Notes: generated from the sequence alone by a model not told the origin. A stretch of DNA of 64,000 bases from Micromonospora rubida (GCF_009908295.1 NZ_JAAALO010000010.1:1-64000); one strand, 5' to 3'. Counted from the first letter of the stretch, positions 9,179 through 18,868 are shown. Made by a program: numbers and translations.

Positions 9179-9874
9179 GTGCCGCTGCTTTACACCATCG
9201 GCAGGCTCACAGTGGCGCCGGCGCTCCGGTTGGCCTTCCGGCCGACCGTGGAGGGTTTGGAGCACATCCCGGAGACCGGTGGCGCTATCTTCGCCGGCAA
9301 CCATCTCTCCGTCGCCGACGAGCTGTTCCTCGGCACGGTCGTGCCCCGCCACCTCGCGTTCTGGGCCAAGTCGGAGTACTTCAAGGGCACCGGCCCGAAG
9401 GGCGCGCTATCGAAGTTCGTGCTCACCGGGCTGGGAGCCATCCCCGTCGAGCGGGCCGGCGGCCGGGCCGCGTTGTCCGCGTTCGACGCGGCGATTCCGG
9501 TGCTGAAGGCCGGTGACCTGGTCGCCGTGTATCCGGAGGGGACCCGCTCGCCCGACGGCCGGCTCTACCGGGGCCGCACCGGGGCCGCCCGACTGGCGGT
9601 TGCGGCCGGCGTGCCGATCATCCCGGTGGGCATGGTCGGCACCGACAGGGCCCAGCCGATCGGCACCAGGGTGCCCCGACCGGGCCGGGCGGACATCGTC
9701 GTGCGGTTTGGCAAGCCGCTGGACTTCACCGGCCGCCCGGACGACCGGACCTCGCTGCGGGAGATGACCGACGAGGTGATGGGCGAGATCCAGAAGCTCA
9801 CCGGCCAGGAGTACGTGTCGCGCTACGCCCCGCCCCGCGCGCGACCGGCGGCCGAGGGCGAGCCCCCGGCCTGA
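9179..9874 (+). CDS. plsC: 1-acyl-sn-glycerol-3-phosphate acyltransferase
   Basis: A membrane-associated acyltransferase of phospholipid synthesis, 231 residues. The HX4D catalytic motif is NHLSVADE (about residues 40-47), followed by the substrate-binding YPEGTRSPDGRLYRGRTG block (about 120-137) and the PIIPVGMVG block. It starts with GTG after GAGGACC. The C-terminal tail is rich in Arg, Pro and Ala. It is a single gene between divergent or convergent neighbours, and the acyl specificity cannot be told. Confidence 0.9.
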   Translation: MPLLYTIGRLTVAPALRLAFRPTVEGLEHIPETGGAIFAGNHLSVADELFLGTVVPRHLAFWAKSEYFKGTGPKGALSKFVLTGLGAIPVERAGGRAALSAFDAAIPVLKAGDLVAVYPEGTRSPDGRLYRGRTGAARLAVAAGVPIIPVGMVGTDRAQPIGTRVPRPGRADIVVRFGKPLDFTGRPDDRTSLREMTDEVMGEIQKLTGQEYVSRYAPPRARPAAEGEPPA

Positions 9875-9928
9875 CCGGCCTGCCCTGACCGGCCCCACCC
9901 GGTCGGGTCGGGCCTCAGCCCGTCCGCC

Positions 9929-11791
9929 TCAGCCCGTCGTGCCCGGGTTCTGGTTGGCCGTGACGATCTGCTCGCGCATGGTGTTCAGCAGTCGGGCGCT
10001 GTCATCGACGGAGAGTTGGGTGAACACGCCGGTGGTGAGGCTGCCGTGGTCGACCGAGGTGCAGACCACCACGTCGGTGCCGTCGAGGGCGCCGACGGCA
10101 CAGCGCTCGAACCGGCCCCGGACACCAGTCTCCACCACCTGCTTGTCCCCGAGCCGGTACGGCTCCGTCAGCCGGGTCATCTCGTCGTCCGCGTCGCTCT
10201 CCGGGGTCAGCCGGAACCCGGTGCCGCCGAACACCGCCACCGGCTTGCCCGCCGACGAGGCGTACACGCCGGCGAAGGTGTCCTCGGTCAGCAGATGTGC
10301 CTTACGTACATCGTTCTCCAGTTCCTTCGCGGTGGCCTGGCTGCGGGCGTCCTGGCGCAGCGACAGGTCGGAGATCTGCTGCGGCAGCGCGGCGCTCGCC
10401 GGGTACTGCTCCCACATCGGCTTCACCCAGTAGGCCGGGCAGCCGCAGCAGCAGGCGATGCTGAGCAGCAGCACCCACGGCCAGCGCCGACGTCGCCGGC
10501 GGGGGGACCTCGGCGCGGGCGGCGGCGTCGGCGCTGGCCGCTGCTGTTGTTGCGGCGGCGCGATCGGCGGAGCCGGCGGCGGCACGTGGCGCGGCGGTGC
10601 TGGCGGTGACACCTGCCGGGGTGGGGCCTGCCGCGGCATCTGACGGGTCGGCGCCGGTTGCCGGGCCACGGGCGGCGGCGGGCTGACGGGGCGGGCCGCG
10701 GGCGACACCGGCCGGGCGCCCTGCGCTGGGGTGGCCGGATGGGCCACCGGCGGCGGGGTCGGGGGTCCGGCGACGGGCGCCGAGCCGGCGACCCGCCCCT
10801 GGGGCTGCCGGGTGGCCGGCGGCGTCGGGTACGACAGCGTCGGCGGCAGCGGGGGCAGTTCGGCGGAGTGCAGGTCCCAACTGCCGGTGTCCACGCCGGC
10901 CCACGGGTCCACCGGCACCTGGCTCTCCGGGGACGGCAGCGGGCCGTGCCCGGCCGGGGCGGGTGGCGGCGGGGTGGGCTCCGCCGACTCGCCCCAGATC
11001 CTCCTGCGTTGCGGCGGCGGTGGGACCGGCGCGGAGCCCGTCCACCGGGGCGCCGGCGGTGCGGCGGCGGGGTCGAGGGTGGTCCGGTCCGGACGCGCGT
11101 CGACCTTCGTCGGGTCGGGGGCGGGGGCCGCCGGGGCCGGCCCACCCCCGCGGCGAGCCGGCTCCGGGCCGGTTCGCCGCGGGGTGGCCTCCACCCGGGT
11201 GGGGTCGGGCCCGGCCCGTCCCGGGGTGGCCTCGTCCCGTCCCGGGGTGGTTTCGACTCGGGTGGGGTCGGGTCCGGCCCGTCCCGGGGTGGCCTCGACC
11301 GTGGTGGGGTCCGGGCCGGTCTGTTCGAGAGTCGCCTCGGCTGCGGTCGGGCCCGGGTCGGTCGGCTGCGGGGCGGTGTCGGCCGGCAGGGGCGGGGTCA
11401 CCGGTTCGGGCCGCGCCCCGGGGGCCGGCGCGGGATCGACCCGGGTGGGCTCCGGCGGGGCCGACGCCTCGGCCGCCGGTCGGGGATTCCCGACCGGGGT
11501 GGTCGCGTCGGGAGCATCGCCGCCCCGGGTGCCGGCGGAGCCGGCCGCGTCGGGGGCGTCCTCCGTCGGGTGGGCTGCGGGCACCTCCGGCCCGGCCGGT
11601 GTGCCCTCCGGATCTGTGGCCGGCACGTCCGCAGCGGCGGGAGGCGCGGACGTGCCGCGCGGGCCCGGCACGGCGGGCGGTGGTTCGGGGGAGGGGATCG
11701 ACTCGCCGGCGGCGGCCGGATCCTGGCCCCGGTCGGTGGCCGGGGTGCCCCCGTCGGCCGGTCGGTCTGCTCCCGGCTGCGGGTGCGGCAT
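9929..11791 (-). CDS. Proline-rich single-pass membrane protein
   Basis: A 620-residue protein whose first roughly 440 residues are low-complexity Pro/Ala/Thr sequence, including a repeated TPGRAGPDPTRVE-type unit (encoded near 11160-11330). One membrane segment follows (about 447-466, with a Cys cluster CCCGC), then an extracytoplasmic domain of about 150 residues. That last domain (FGGTGFRL, FERCAVGAL, VCTSVDHGSL, LNTMREQI) is related to the C-terminus of the protein encoded at 268-951. The ATG follows GAGAGGAG. Function is unknown; the architecture suggests a cell-envelope protein with a disordered cytosolic region. Confidence 0.75.
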   Translation of the reverse strand: MPHPQPGADRPADGGTPATDRGQDPAAAGESIPSPEPPPAVPGPRGTSAPPAAADVPATDPEGTPAGPEVPAAHPTEDAPDAAGSAGTRGGDAPDATTPVGNPRPAAEASAPPEPTRVDPAPAPGARPEPVTPPLPADTAPQPTDPGPTAAEATLEQTGPDPTTVEATPGRAGPDPTRVETTPGRDEATPGRAGPDPTRVEATPRRTGPEPARRGGGPAPAAPAPDPTKVDARPDRTTLDPAAAPPAPRWTGSAPVPPPPQRRRIWGESAEPTPPPPAPAGHGPLPSPESQVPVDPWAGVDTGSWDLHSAELPPLPPTLSYPTPPATRQPQGRVAGSAPVAGPPTPPPVAHPATPAQGARPVSPAARPVSPPPPVARQPAPTRQMPRQAPPRQVSPPAPPRHVPPPAPPIAPPQQQQRPAPTPPPAPRSPRRRRRRWPWVLLLSIACCCGCPAYWVKPMWEQYPASAALPQQISDLSLRQDARSQATAKELENDVRKAHLLTEDTFAGVYASSAGKPVAVFGGTGFRLTPESDADDEMTRLTEPYRLGDKQVVETGVRGRFERCAVGALDGTDVVVCTSVDHGSLTTGVFTQLSVDDSARLLNTMREQIVTANQNPGTTG

Positions 11792-12015
11792 CGCGGCAAT
11801 CTCCTCTCGCGCCGGTCCGAGGTTAGTACCGGCGTGCCACCGACGGCGATCCGCCCACGTCCCGGTGGCGCGTGGCTGGGCCCTGGCAGCCGGACCGGCT
11901 GATGCCGGGCCGATCTGCGGAACCGGTCGCGGGATTGTCTGTTTCCTATCCCCTGACCGGGCCGTTAGGTCGTTAGTGTCCGAATACGGCGGCTCGCCGC
12001 CGAGGAGGTTCGACC

Positions 12016-12636
12016 ATGCGCGTACGCACCCTGCTCACGCTCCTGGCCGGTCCGGCACTCGCCGGGCTCGCCGCCTGCGGCCAGCCGGGCCCCGCCGCCG
12101 CACCGCAGCAGCCCGCCCCCGGGGCGGCCGGGTCCTTCTGCGCCCAGGCCGGCACCGCCGTCCCGTCGCCGCCCACCCCGTCGCCGGGGCGCTCCTACTG
12201 GCCGCATCAGAACAGCCTGTTGGACGCCGCCACCATCGTGCAGGAAGCCGGCGAGCAGCGCTGGCCGCAGGTGTACGCCGGGGTCGAACTCGACCTCGAA
12301 CAGAACCTGCTACAGGTGCGCCGCATCCCCTCCGATCCCGCCGTCGACCAGGCCATGTGCGCCCTCGTGCCGACCGTGACCGTCAGGTTCGTCGACGCCG
12401 TCCACTCCGAGCGGCAGCTCGCCGCCTGGCAGGCCAGAGTCGTCGCCGACCGCCCCTACTGGCAGGTCCGCGGCATCGTCCTGAACGAGATCAGCACCGA
12501 CCCGGGCCTCTGCGTCGTCGTCGCCGTCGACGACCCGGCCCGCCACCGGGCAACGATCACCGCCCGCTACCCGGGCCTGCCGATCCGCGTCGAATACGGC
12601 GCCGAGGCCGTGCCTCTCGTTGTCGGGAAGGCCTGA
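12016..12636 (+). CDS. Lipoprotein, unknown function
   Basis: The 206-residue protein begins with a lipoprotein signal peptide ending in LAAC (Cys 21). A Pro/Ala/Gly spacer follows, then a domain from about residue 50 with no motif I recognise; it contains three Cys residues beyond the lipobox (SFCAQAG, AMCALV, GLCVVV). It is preceded by GAGGAGG. Two other exported lipoproteins lie in the window (18986 and 54091) but are unrelated. Confidence 0.75.
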   Translation: MRVRTLLTLLAGPALAGLAACGQPGPAAAPQQPAPGAAGSFCAQAGTAVPSPPTPSPGRSYWPHQNSLLDAATIVQEAGEQRWPQVYAGVELDLEQNLLQVRRIPSDPAVDQAMCALVPTVTVRFVDAVHSERQLAAWQARVVADRPYWQVRGIVLNEISTDPGLCVVVAVDDPARHRATITARYPGLPIRVEYGAEAVPLVVGKA

Positions 12637-12709
12637 TCCCGGCGCGGGGCCGGACGCCGTGGCGGATGCGACGCGGCGGTCGGTGGGTGGACGCGTACCC
12701 TTGGGCATC

Positions 12710-14701
12710 ATGAGCGTCCCGTCCACCCCCCCGCGCCCCGCCGCGGCCAACTCCGTCTGGCCTCGGCTGGAGCCGCTGCTGCCCCAGGTGACCAAGCCCA
12801 TCCAGTACGTCGGTGGCGAGCTGGGCGCGGTGGTCAAGGACTGGGACACGGCGACCGTCCGCTGGGCGCTGATGTACCCGGACGCCTACGAGGTCGGGCT
12901 GCCCAACCAGGGCGTGCAGATCCTGTACGAGGTCCTCAACGAGCTGCCCGACGTGCTCGCCGAGCGGACGTACGCGGTCTGGCCCGACCTGGAGAGTCTG
13001 ATGCGCACGCACGGCGTGCCGCAGTTCACCGTCGACGCCCACCGGGCGGTGCGCGACTTCGACGTGTTCGGCATCTCGTTCTCCACCGAGCTGGGCTACA
13101 CCAACCTGCTCACCGCGATCGACCTGGCCGGCATCCCGATGCTCGCGGCGGACCGCACCGACGCCGATCCGGTGATCGTGGCCGGGGGGCACGCCGCGTT
13201 CAACCCGGAGCCGATCGCCGACTTCGTCGACGCCGCCGTGCTCGGCGACGGCGAGGAGGCGGTCCTGGAGATCACCACGATCGTCCGGGAGTGGAAGTCC
13301 GAGGGCTCCCCGGGCGGCCGGGACGAGCTGCTGCTGCGGCTGGCCCGCACCGAGAGCGTCTACGTGCCGCGCTTCTACGACGTGGACTACCTGCCCGACG
13401 GGCGGATCCAGCGGGTCGTGCCGAACCGCGCGGACGTGCCGTTCCGGGTGCACAAGCGCACGACGATGGACCTGGACGCCTGGCCGTACCCGAAGAAGCC
13501 CCTGGTCCCGCTCGCCGAGACCGTGCACGAGCGGTACGCGGTGGAGATCTTCCGGGGTTGCACGCGGGGCTGCCGGTTCTGCCAGGCCGGCATGATCACC
13601 CGGCCGGTCCGGGAGCGGTCGATCACCACGGTGGGGCAGATGGTGCAGCAGGGGCTGGAGTTCTCCGGCTTCCACGAGGTGGGCCTGCTGTCGCTGTCGT
13701 CGGCCGACCACTCCGAGATCGGCGACATGTGCTCCGGCCTGGCCGAGCAGTACGCGGGCACCAACGTGTCGCTGTCGCTGCCGTCGACCCGGGTGGACGC
13801 GTTCAACATCGACCTGGCCCAGGAGCTGTCCCGCAACGGCCGGCGCACCGGTCTGACCTTCGCCCCCGAGGGCGGGTCGGAGCGGATCCGCAAGGTGATC
13901 AACAAGATGGTGTCGGAGGAGGACCTGATCCGCACCGTCGTCACCGCGTACACCAACGGCTGGCGGCAGGTGAAGCTGTACTTCATGTGCGGCCTGCCCA
14001 CCGAGACCGACGACGACGTGCTCCAGATCGCCCGGATGGCCCACGAGGTCATCAAGGCGGGCCGGGCCGCCACCGGCTCGAAGGACATCCGCTGCACGGT
14101 CTCCATCGGCGGGTTCGTGCCGAAGCCGCACACTCCGTTCCAGTGGGCGAAGATGGAGCGGCCGGAGGTCATCGACGGCCGGCTGAGGATGCTCAAGCAG
14201 GAGATCAACTCGGATCGGTCGCTCGGCCGGGCGATCGGCTTCCGCTACCACGACGGCGAGCCGTCGCTGATCGAGGGCCTGCTCAGTCGCGGCGACCGCC
14301 GGGTCGGCGCGGTGATCCGCCGGGTCTGGGAGAACGGCGGCCGGTTCGACGGCTGGAGCGAGCACTTCTCGTACCAGCGCTGGGTGGACGCCGCCGCCGA
14401 GACGCTGCCGGCCTTCGGCGTGGACCTGGACTGGTACACCACCCGGGAGCGCGACGAGCTGGAGGTCCTGCCCTGGGACCACCTGGACTCGGGCCTGGAC
14501 AAGGACTGGCTCTGGAAGGACTGGCAGGACTCGACGTCCGAGTACGAGCAGGACGACTGCCGGTGGACCCCCTGCTTCGACTGTGGGGTCTGCCCATCCA
14601 TGGACACCGAGATCCAGATCGGCCCGACGGGCCAGAAGCTGCTCCCGCTCACCCCGCTCAACGGCGCCGGCCTGAAGGTGCCCACCCACACCCACCCCTG
14701 A
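12710..14701 (+). CDS. B12-binding-domain radical SAM protein (TIGR03960 family)
   Basis: A 663-residue radical-SAM protein. Residues about 30-230 resemble a B12-binding-type Rossmann domain (MYPDAYEVGLPNQGVQILY, VIVAGGHAAFNPEP). The radical-SAM core carries the 4Fe-4S triad CTRGCRFC (about 284-291), followed by TFAPEGGSERIRKVINK and PKPHTPFQW. A Cys-rich tail (CRWTPCFDCGVC) sits near the end. TIGR03960 genes are nearly always followed by a TIGR03936 (DUF2344) gene, as here, and by rne; an RNA-modification role has been suggested by that context but not shown. The ATG at 12710 fits the homologous start; an upstream in-frame start overlaps the previous gene. Confidence 0.9.
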   Translation: MSVPSTPPRPAAANSVWPRLEPLLPQVTKPIQYVGGELGAVVKDWDTATVRWALMYPDAYEVGLPNQGVQILYEVLNELPDVLAERTYAVWPDLESLMRTHGVPQFTVDAHRAVRDFDVFGISFSTELGYTNLLTAIDLAGIPMLAADRTDADPVIVAGGHAAFNPEPIADFVDAAVLGDGEEAVLEITTIVREWKSEGSPGGRDELLLRLARTESVYVPRFYDVDYLPDGRIQRVVPNRADVPFRVHKRTTMDLDAWPYPKKPLVPLAETVHERYAVEIFRGCTRGCRFCQAGMITRPVRERSITTVGQMVQQGLEFSGFHEVGLLSLSSADHSEIGDMCSGLAEQYAGTNVSLSLPSTRVDAFNIDLAQELSRNGRRTGLTFAPEGGSERIRKVINKMVSEEDLIRTVVTAYTNGWRQVKLYFMCGLPTETDDDVLQIARMAHEVIKAGRAATGSKDIRCTVSIGGFVPKPHTPFQWAKMERPEVIDGRLRMLKQEINSDRSLGRAIGFRYHDGEPSLIEGLLSRGDRRVGAVIRRVWENGGRFDGWSEHFSYQRWVDAAAETLPAFGVDLDWYTTRERDELEVLPWDHLDSGLDKDWLWKDWQDSTSEYEQDDCRWTPCFDCGVCPSMDTEIQIGPTGQKLLPLTPLNGAGLKVPTHTHP

Positions 14702-14739
14702 CCCACGGCCGGCCCACCACCGTCCGCTGCGTTGATCAG

Positions 14740-14782
14740 GCAGGTGCCGTCACGGTCACGGCACGTCGGCGACGGCACCTGC
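14740..14782 (+). other. 12-bp inverted repeat in the leader of the DUF2344 gene
   Basis: Perfect 12-bp arms (14740-14751 and 14771-14782, GCAGGTGCCGTC and its complement) enclose a 19-base loop between the radical-SAM stop and the DUF2344 start. It could be a terminator or attenuator, or a structure that influences translation of the next gene, which lacks an ordinary start codon. Confidence 0.5.
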
Positions 14783-14817
14783 ACGACCAACCGGTTCTGA
14801 GTCCGAGGAGCACGACG

Positions 14818-15588
14818 ATCAGCAGGAAACCACAGCCGGAGGGCGGGCAGGCCCCGATCGTCCAGCGTGTCCGGATCCGGTACGCCAAGCGTGGGCCGCT
14901 GCGGTTCACCTCGCACCGCGACTTCGCCCGTGCCTTCGAGCGGGCGTTGCGCCGGGCGGGTGTACCGATCGCCTTCTCGCAGGGCTTCTCCCCGCATCCC
15001 AAGATCTCCTACGCCAGCGCGGCCCCGACCGGGGTGGCCAGCGAGGCGGAGTATCTCGAGATCGGGCTCCGCGAGCCGGTCGACCCGGAGCAGCTGCGGG
15101 CCGCGCTGGACGCGGCCCTCTCGCCCGGCCTCGACATCATGGACGCTGTCGTCGCCTCCGGCGGTGGTCTTGCCGACCGGATCGAGGCGTCGCACTGGCG
15201 GATCGAGTTGCCGGAGGTCGAGCCGGCCGTGCTGGATCGCGCGGTGGCCGCCTTCACCGCCGCCGAGGAGGTCCAGGTCGAGCGGATGACCAAGCAGGGC
15301 AGGCGCACCTTCGACGCTCGCGCAGCAGTCATAAGCATCGATGTGGTCGCGTCTCCGCAGACGCCTTCCGGAGCCGCGGCCGTACCGTGTGCGATACTCG
15401 AACTGGTCGTCCGGCAGGTCACCCCGTCCGTACGACCCGATGACGTCCTTTCCGGCCTCCGCGTGGTGGCCGACCTGGAGCCGCCGGTCTCCCCAAGGGT
15501 GATCCGGCTGGCGCAGGGCACGTTGACCGCGCAGGGTGCGATCGTGGATCCGTTGGACGCGGACCGCGACGGGGCAGCCATCGTATGA
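14818..15588 (+). CDS. TIGR03936 / DUF2344 family protein
   Basis: A 256-residue protein with the family signature near the N-terminus (RYAKRGPLRFTSHRDFARAF, then FSQGFSPHPKISY). It is a constant neighbour, and often a fusion partner, of the TIGR03960 radical-SAM protein encoded just upstream, so the two probably work together. The start is odd. No ATG, GTG or TTG lies in frame between the previous gene and the conserved region. The best ribosome site (GAGGAG) is followed 7 bases later by ATC at 14818; a CTG at 14797 is the other in-frame possibility. Confidence 0.85.
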   Translation: MSRKPQPEGGQAPIVQRVRIRYAKRGPLRFTSHRDFARAFERALRRAGVPIAFSQGFSPHPKISYASAAPTGVASEAEYLEIGLREPVDPEQLRAALDAALSPGLDIMDAVVASGGGLADRIEASHWRIELPEVEPAVLDRAVAAFTAAEEVQVERMTKQGRRTFDARAAVISIDVVASPQTPSGAAAVPCAILELVVRQVTPSVRPDDVLSGLRVVADLEPPVSPRVIRLAQGTLTAQGAIVDPLDADRDGAAIV

Positions 15589-15611
15589 GCGTTGACCGTC
15601 GGTCAACGCTC
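15587..15611 (+). terminator. Hairpin after the DUF2344 gene
   Basis: A perfect 11-bp inverted repeat (15587-15597 and 15601-15611) with a 3-base loop overlaps the stop codon region. It is either an intrinsic terminator without a T-tract or an operator dyad in front of the RNase E/G gene that begins 117 bases later. Confidence 0.5.
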
Positions 15612-15727
15612 GGGCAGGCAGACTTCGGCGGTCGCGCACCTCGCGCGCCCGGCGGAAACACTTTTGCGGCAACCCTGCGTGGCAGCGCTCAACCGCGCCC
15701 GGGGCAGCCAGAAACTGGAGAACCTCC

Positions 15728-18700
15728 ATGCTCGAGAACGAGCCCGAGGGCGGCGAACGGACCGGTTCACAGCCGGCCGGCGAGACCGCTGACCGCACCA
15801 CCGACGTCGCCGGCACCGGCACCGCCGAAGGCGCCGCCCCGGTCGGCGGGCCCACCGCCGCCCAGCCGCCGCCCGACGGGGAACCGGCCGCCGAGGCGCC
15901 GGCCACCCCGCCCCGCAAGCGGGCTACCCGGCGGCGGGCCGCCCCGCTGAACCAGCCGGAGCAGACCGACGCGCCGGTGGAGGCGTCCACCTCCGCCGGC
16001 TCGACCAGCGGCGAGGCCCTCCAGGCCGAGGTTTTCGCCCCGATCGCCGGTGAGCTGGAGGAGGCCCCGAAGACGCCGCGCCGCCGCCGCAAGGCGACCA
16101 CCGCGAAGGCGACGGAGGAACCGGTTGTCGCGTCCGCCGCGGAGGAGGCGTCCGCCGAGGTCGTACCCCCGGTGAAGGTGACCCGGACCCGCCGCCGCAA
16201 GGCCGCCGCTCCCGCGGTGGAGGCCCCGGCAGAGGCCGGCGCCGAGCCGACCATCACCGAGGCGGAGGCGTCGTCCGCGCCCGTCGCCGCCCAGACCACG
16301 CCCACGCCCGCCCAGCCGGTCGACGGCGCGGCGGCCGAGGACGAGGAGACCGCCGAGGCCGCCCGGGCCGCCGAGGCGCAGGCCGGTCGCCCGGCCGCCG
16401 CCGGCACCCGGTCCGACGGCGCGGAGAACCGCGCCGGGGATGTCCCGCCCGGCGTGGCCGTGCCCGCTGTGTCGCCGGCCGAGCCCGTCGAGGCGGCCGA
16501 GCCGGCCGAGCCGAAGACCCGGCGGCGTCGGGCCGCGCTCTCCGCGCCGACCGTGCTCTTCATGGCCCCCCAGCCGGAGGAGGCGCCGGTCGCCCGGGTC
16601 GTGGTGCCCGTCGTGATCGAGGAGGAGCCGGCCGAGGAGCAGCCCGAGCCGACCCGGCGACGTCGCCGCGGTCGCCGCGAGGCCGAGCCCGTCGAGGCGG
16701 TGGAGCCCGTCGAGGAAGCCGCCGTCGAGGAGGCCGTCGAGGGCGAGGAAGACGAAGACGAGGATGAGGACGACGACGAGACCGCCGCGGCTCGCCGGCG
16801 GCGTCGGCGTGGTCGCCGGGGCCGGGGCCGGGGCAAGGGCGGCGCGGACGACGACGTCGACGAGGACGCCGAGGAGGCCGCCCAGGCCGAGGAGGAGTCC
16901 ACCGAGGCCGAGGGTGACGAGGACGAGGGCGAGGAGACCGGGGACGGGCTGACCCGCCGCCGCCGTCGCCGTCGTCGTCGGGGCGCCGGGGACAGCGACG
17001 GCGGGGCCGACGACGGTGTGCCCACCGTCGTGAAGATCCGTGAGCCGCGCAAGGCCGTCGACGAGGTGCAGGGCGTCTCCGGGTCGACCCGACTGGAGGC
17101 GAAGCGGCAGCGCCGCCGCGACGGCCGGGAGCAGCGGCGGACCCGTCCGCCGATCCTCAGTGAGTCGGAGTTCCTGGCCCGCCGGGAGGCGGTCGACCGG
17201 GTGATGGCGGTGCGTCAGCGTGGCGACCGCACCCAGATCGCCGTCCTGGAGGACGGCGTGCTGGTCGAGCACTACGTCACCCGCAACTCCTCCGGCACGA
17301 TGGCCGGCAACGTCTACCTCGGCAAGGTGCAGAACGTCCTGCCGAGCATGGAGGCGGCCTTCGTCGACGTGGGCCGGGGTCGCAATGCCGTGCTGTACGC
17401 CGGCGAGGTGAACTGGGACACCACGGGTCTGGAGGGCCGGGCCCGCTCGATCGAGCACGCCCTCAAGTCCGGCGACTCGGTGCTGGTGCAGGTCACCAAG
17501 GACCCGATCGGGCACAAGGGCGCCCGGCTGACCAGCCATATCGCCCTGTCCGGCCGGCACCTGGTGTACGTGCCGAACGGCAACGCCTCCGGCATCAGCC
17601 GCAAGCTGCCCGACACCGAGCGCAAGCGGCTGCGCGACGTGCTCAAGAAGATGGTCCCCGACGGCGCGGGCGTGATCGTCCGGACCGCCGCCGAGGGGGC
17701 GAGTGAGGACGACCTGGCCCGCGACGTCGAGCGGCTCCAGGCCCAGTGGGAGGACATCCAGGCCAAGGCGACCGAGGGCGGCGCCCCGGTGCTGCTCTAC
17801 GGGGAGCCGGACCTGGTCATCCGGGTCGTGCGGGACCTGTTCAACGAGGACTTCCGCGAGCTGGTGATCGAGGGCGACGAGTCGTACGGGATGGTCGAGT
17901 CGTACCTCTCGCACGTCTCACCGGACCTGGTCGACCGGGTGCGCCGGTACGTCGGCACCAGCGACGCGTTCGCCGAGTACCGGATCGACGAGCAGATCCT
18001 CAAGGGCCTCGACCGGAAGGTTTTCCTGCCCTCCGGCGGTCACCTGGTGATCGACCGCACCGAGGCGATGACCGTGGTCGACGTCAACACCGGCAAGTAC
18101 ACGGGTGCGGGCGGCAACCTGGAGGAGACGGTCACCCGCAACAACCTGGAGGCGGCGGAGGAGATCGTCCGCCAGCTCCGGCTGCGTGACATCGGCGGCA
18201 TCGTGGTGATCGACTTCATCGACATGGTGTTGGAGTCGAACCGGGAGCTGGTGCTGCGCCGGCTCACCGAGTGCCTGGGCCGGGACCGCACCAAGCACCA
18301 GGTCACCGAGATCACCTCGCTGGGGCTGGTACAGATGACCCGCAAGCGGATCGGCGCGGGGCTGCTGGAGGCGTTCAGCGAGACCTGCGACTGCTGCAAG
18401 GGCCGCGGCGTGGTGATCCACACCGAGCCGGTGCCGGAGAAGCCGCGCGCCACGGGTGCGGGGGAGAAGGTCAAGGCGGTCGCCTCGGCCGTCGCCCCTC
18501 CCGCCCCTCCCGCCCCTCCCGCCCCTCCCGCCCCGGTCGAGCAGGTCGGTGGGGCATCGCCGCGGCGGCGGGCCCGCAAGAGCGCCGCGCCGGAGCGCGC
18601 GGTGGCCGAGGCGCCCGAGGTGGTCGAGGCGCCGGGCGGGAACGCCGTCGTCGAGTACCACGACACCATGGGCTACGACCTGTCCCGGTACGAGGCGGAC

Positions 18701-18868
18701 ACGGCCGCCGCGCCGGCCGTAACGGACAGCCAGCAGGGCGAGTCCGCCCGGTTGGCCGGGGCCGACGACCCGGACGCCCTGGGCGACGAGGCCGACGGCG
18801 ACGCTGAGGGCGGCGCCGGCCGGCGCCGGTCCCGCCGGGGCGGCACCAGGCGGCGTACCCGCCCGTGA
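15728..18868 (+). CDS. rne: Ribonuclease E/G family endoribonuclease
   Basis: A 1046-residue RNase E/G that processes rRNA and degrades mRNA. The first roughly 480 residues are an unusually long Ala/Glu/Pro/Arg-rich disordered region with acidic runs and Arg-rich blocks (RRRRR near 415-420), as in other actinobacterial RNase E/G proteins where the catalytic core is central. The S1 domain begins around 510 (MAGNVYLGKVQNVLPSMEAAFVDVG). The catalytic metal site is in DVNTGKYTG (about 785-793), and the Zn-link CDCCKGRG sits near 887-894. A tandem Ala-Pro-Pro stretch (about 920-935) and another Ala/Arg-rich tail follow. The start is an ATG preceded by GGAG. Confidence 0.93.
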   Translation: MLENEPEGGERTGSQPAGETADRTTDVAGTGTAEGAAPVGGPTAAQPPPDGEPAAEAPATPPRKRATRRRAAPLNQPEQTDAPVEASTSAGSTSGEALQAEVFAPIAGELEEAPKTPRRRRKATTAKATEEPVVASAAEEASAEVVPPVKVTRTRRRKAAAPAVEAPAEAGAEPTITEAEASSAPVAAQTTPTPAQPVDGAAAEDEETAEAARAAEAQAGRPAAAGTRSDGAENRAGDVPPGVAVPAVSPAEPVEAAEPAEPKTRRRRAALSAPTVLFMAPQPEEAPVARVVVPVVIEEEPAEEQPEPTRRRRRGRREAEPVEAVEPVEEAAVEEAVEGEEDEDEDEDDDETAAARRRRRRGRRGRGRGKGGADDDVDEDAEEAAQAEEESTEAEGDEDEGEETGDGLTRRRRRRRRRGAGDSDGGADDGVPTVVKIREPRKAVDEVQGVSGSTRLEAKRQRRRDGREQRRTRPPILSESEFLARREAVDRVMAVRQRGDRTQIAVLEDGVLVEHYVTRNSSGTMAGNVYLGKVQNVLPSMEAAFVDVGRGRNAVLYAGEVNWDTTGLEGRARSIEHALKSGDSVLVQVTKDPIGHKGARLTSHIALSGRHLVYVPNGNASGISRKLPDTERKRLRDVLKKMVPDGAGVIVRTAAEGASEDDLARDVERLQAQWEDIQAKATEGGAPVLLYGEPDLVIRVVRDLFNEDFRELVIEGDESYGMVESYLSHVSPDLVDRVRRYVGTSDAFAEYRIDEQILKGLDRKVFLPSGGHLVIDRTEAMTVVDVNTGKYTGAGGNLEETVTRNNLEAAEEIVRQLRLRDIGGIVVIDFIDMVLESNRELVLRRLTECLGRDRTKHQVTEITSLGLVQMTRKRIGAGLLEAFSETCDCCKGRGVVIHTEPVPEKPRATGAGEKVKAVASAVAPPAPPAPPAPPAPVEQVGGASPRRRARKSAAPERAVAEAPEVVEAPGGNAVVEYHDTMGYDLSRYEADTAAAPAVTDSQQGESARLAGADDPDALGDEADGDAEGGAGRRRSRRGGTRRRTRP

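Noticed and set aside
12557..14695. A 712-codon minus-strand frame opposite the radical-SAM gene
   Set aside because: Compositional shadow of a GC-rich gene with no ribosome site or family features.
15767..17914. A 715-codon minus-strand frame opposite rne
   Set aside because: Mirror of the Glu/Ala/Arg-rich region of RNase E; Gly/Leu/Arg-rich without domain features.
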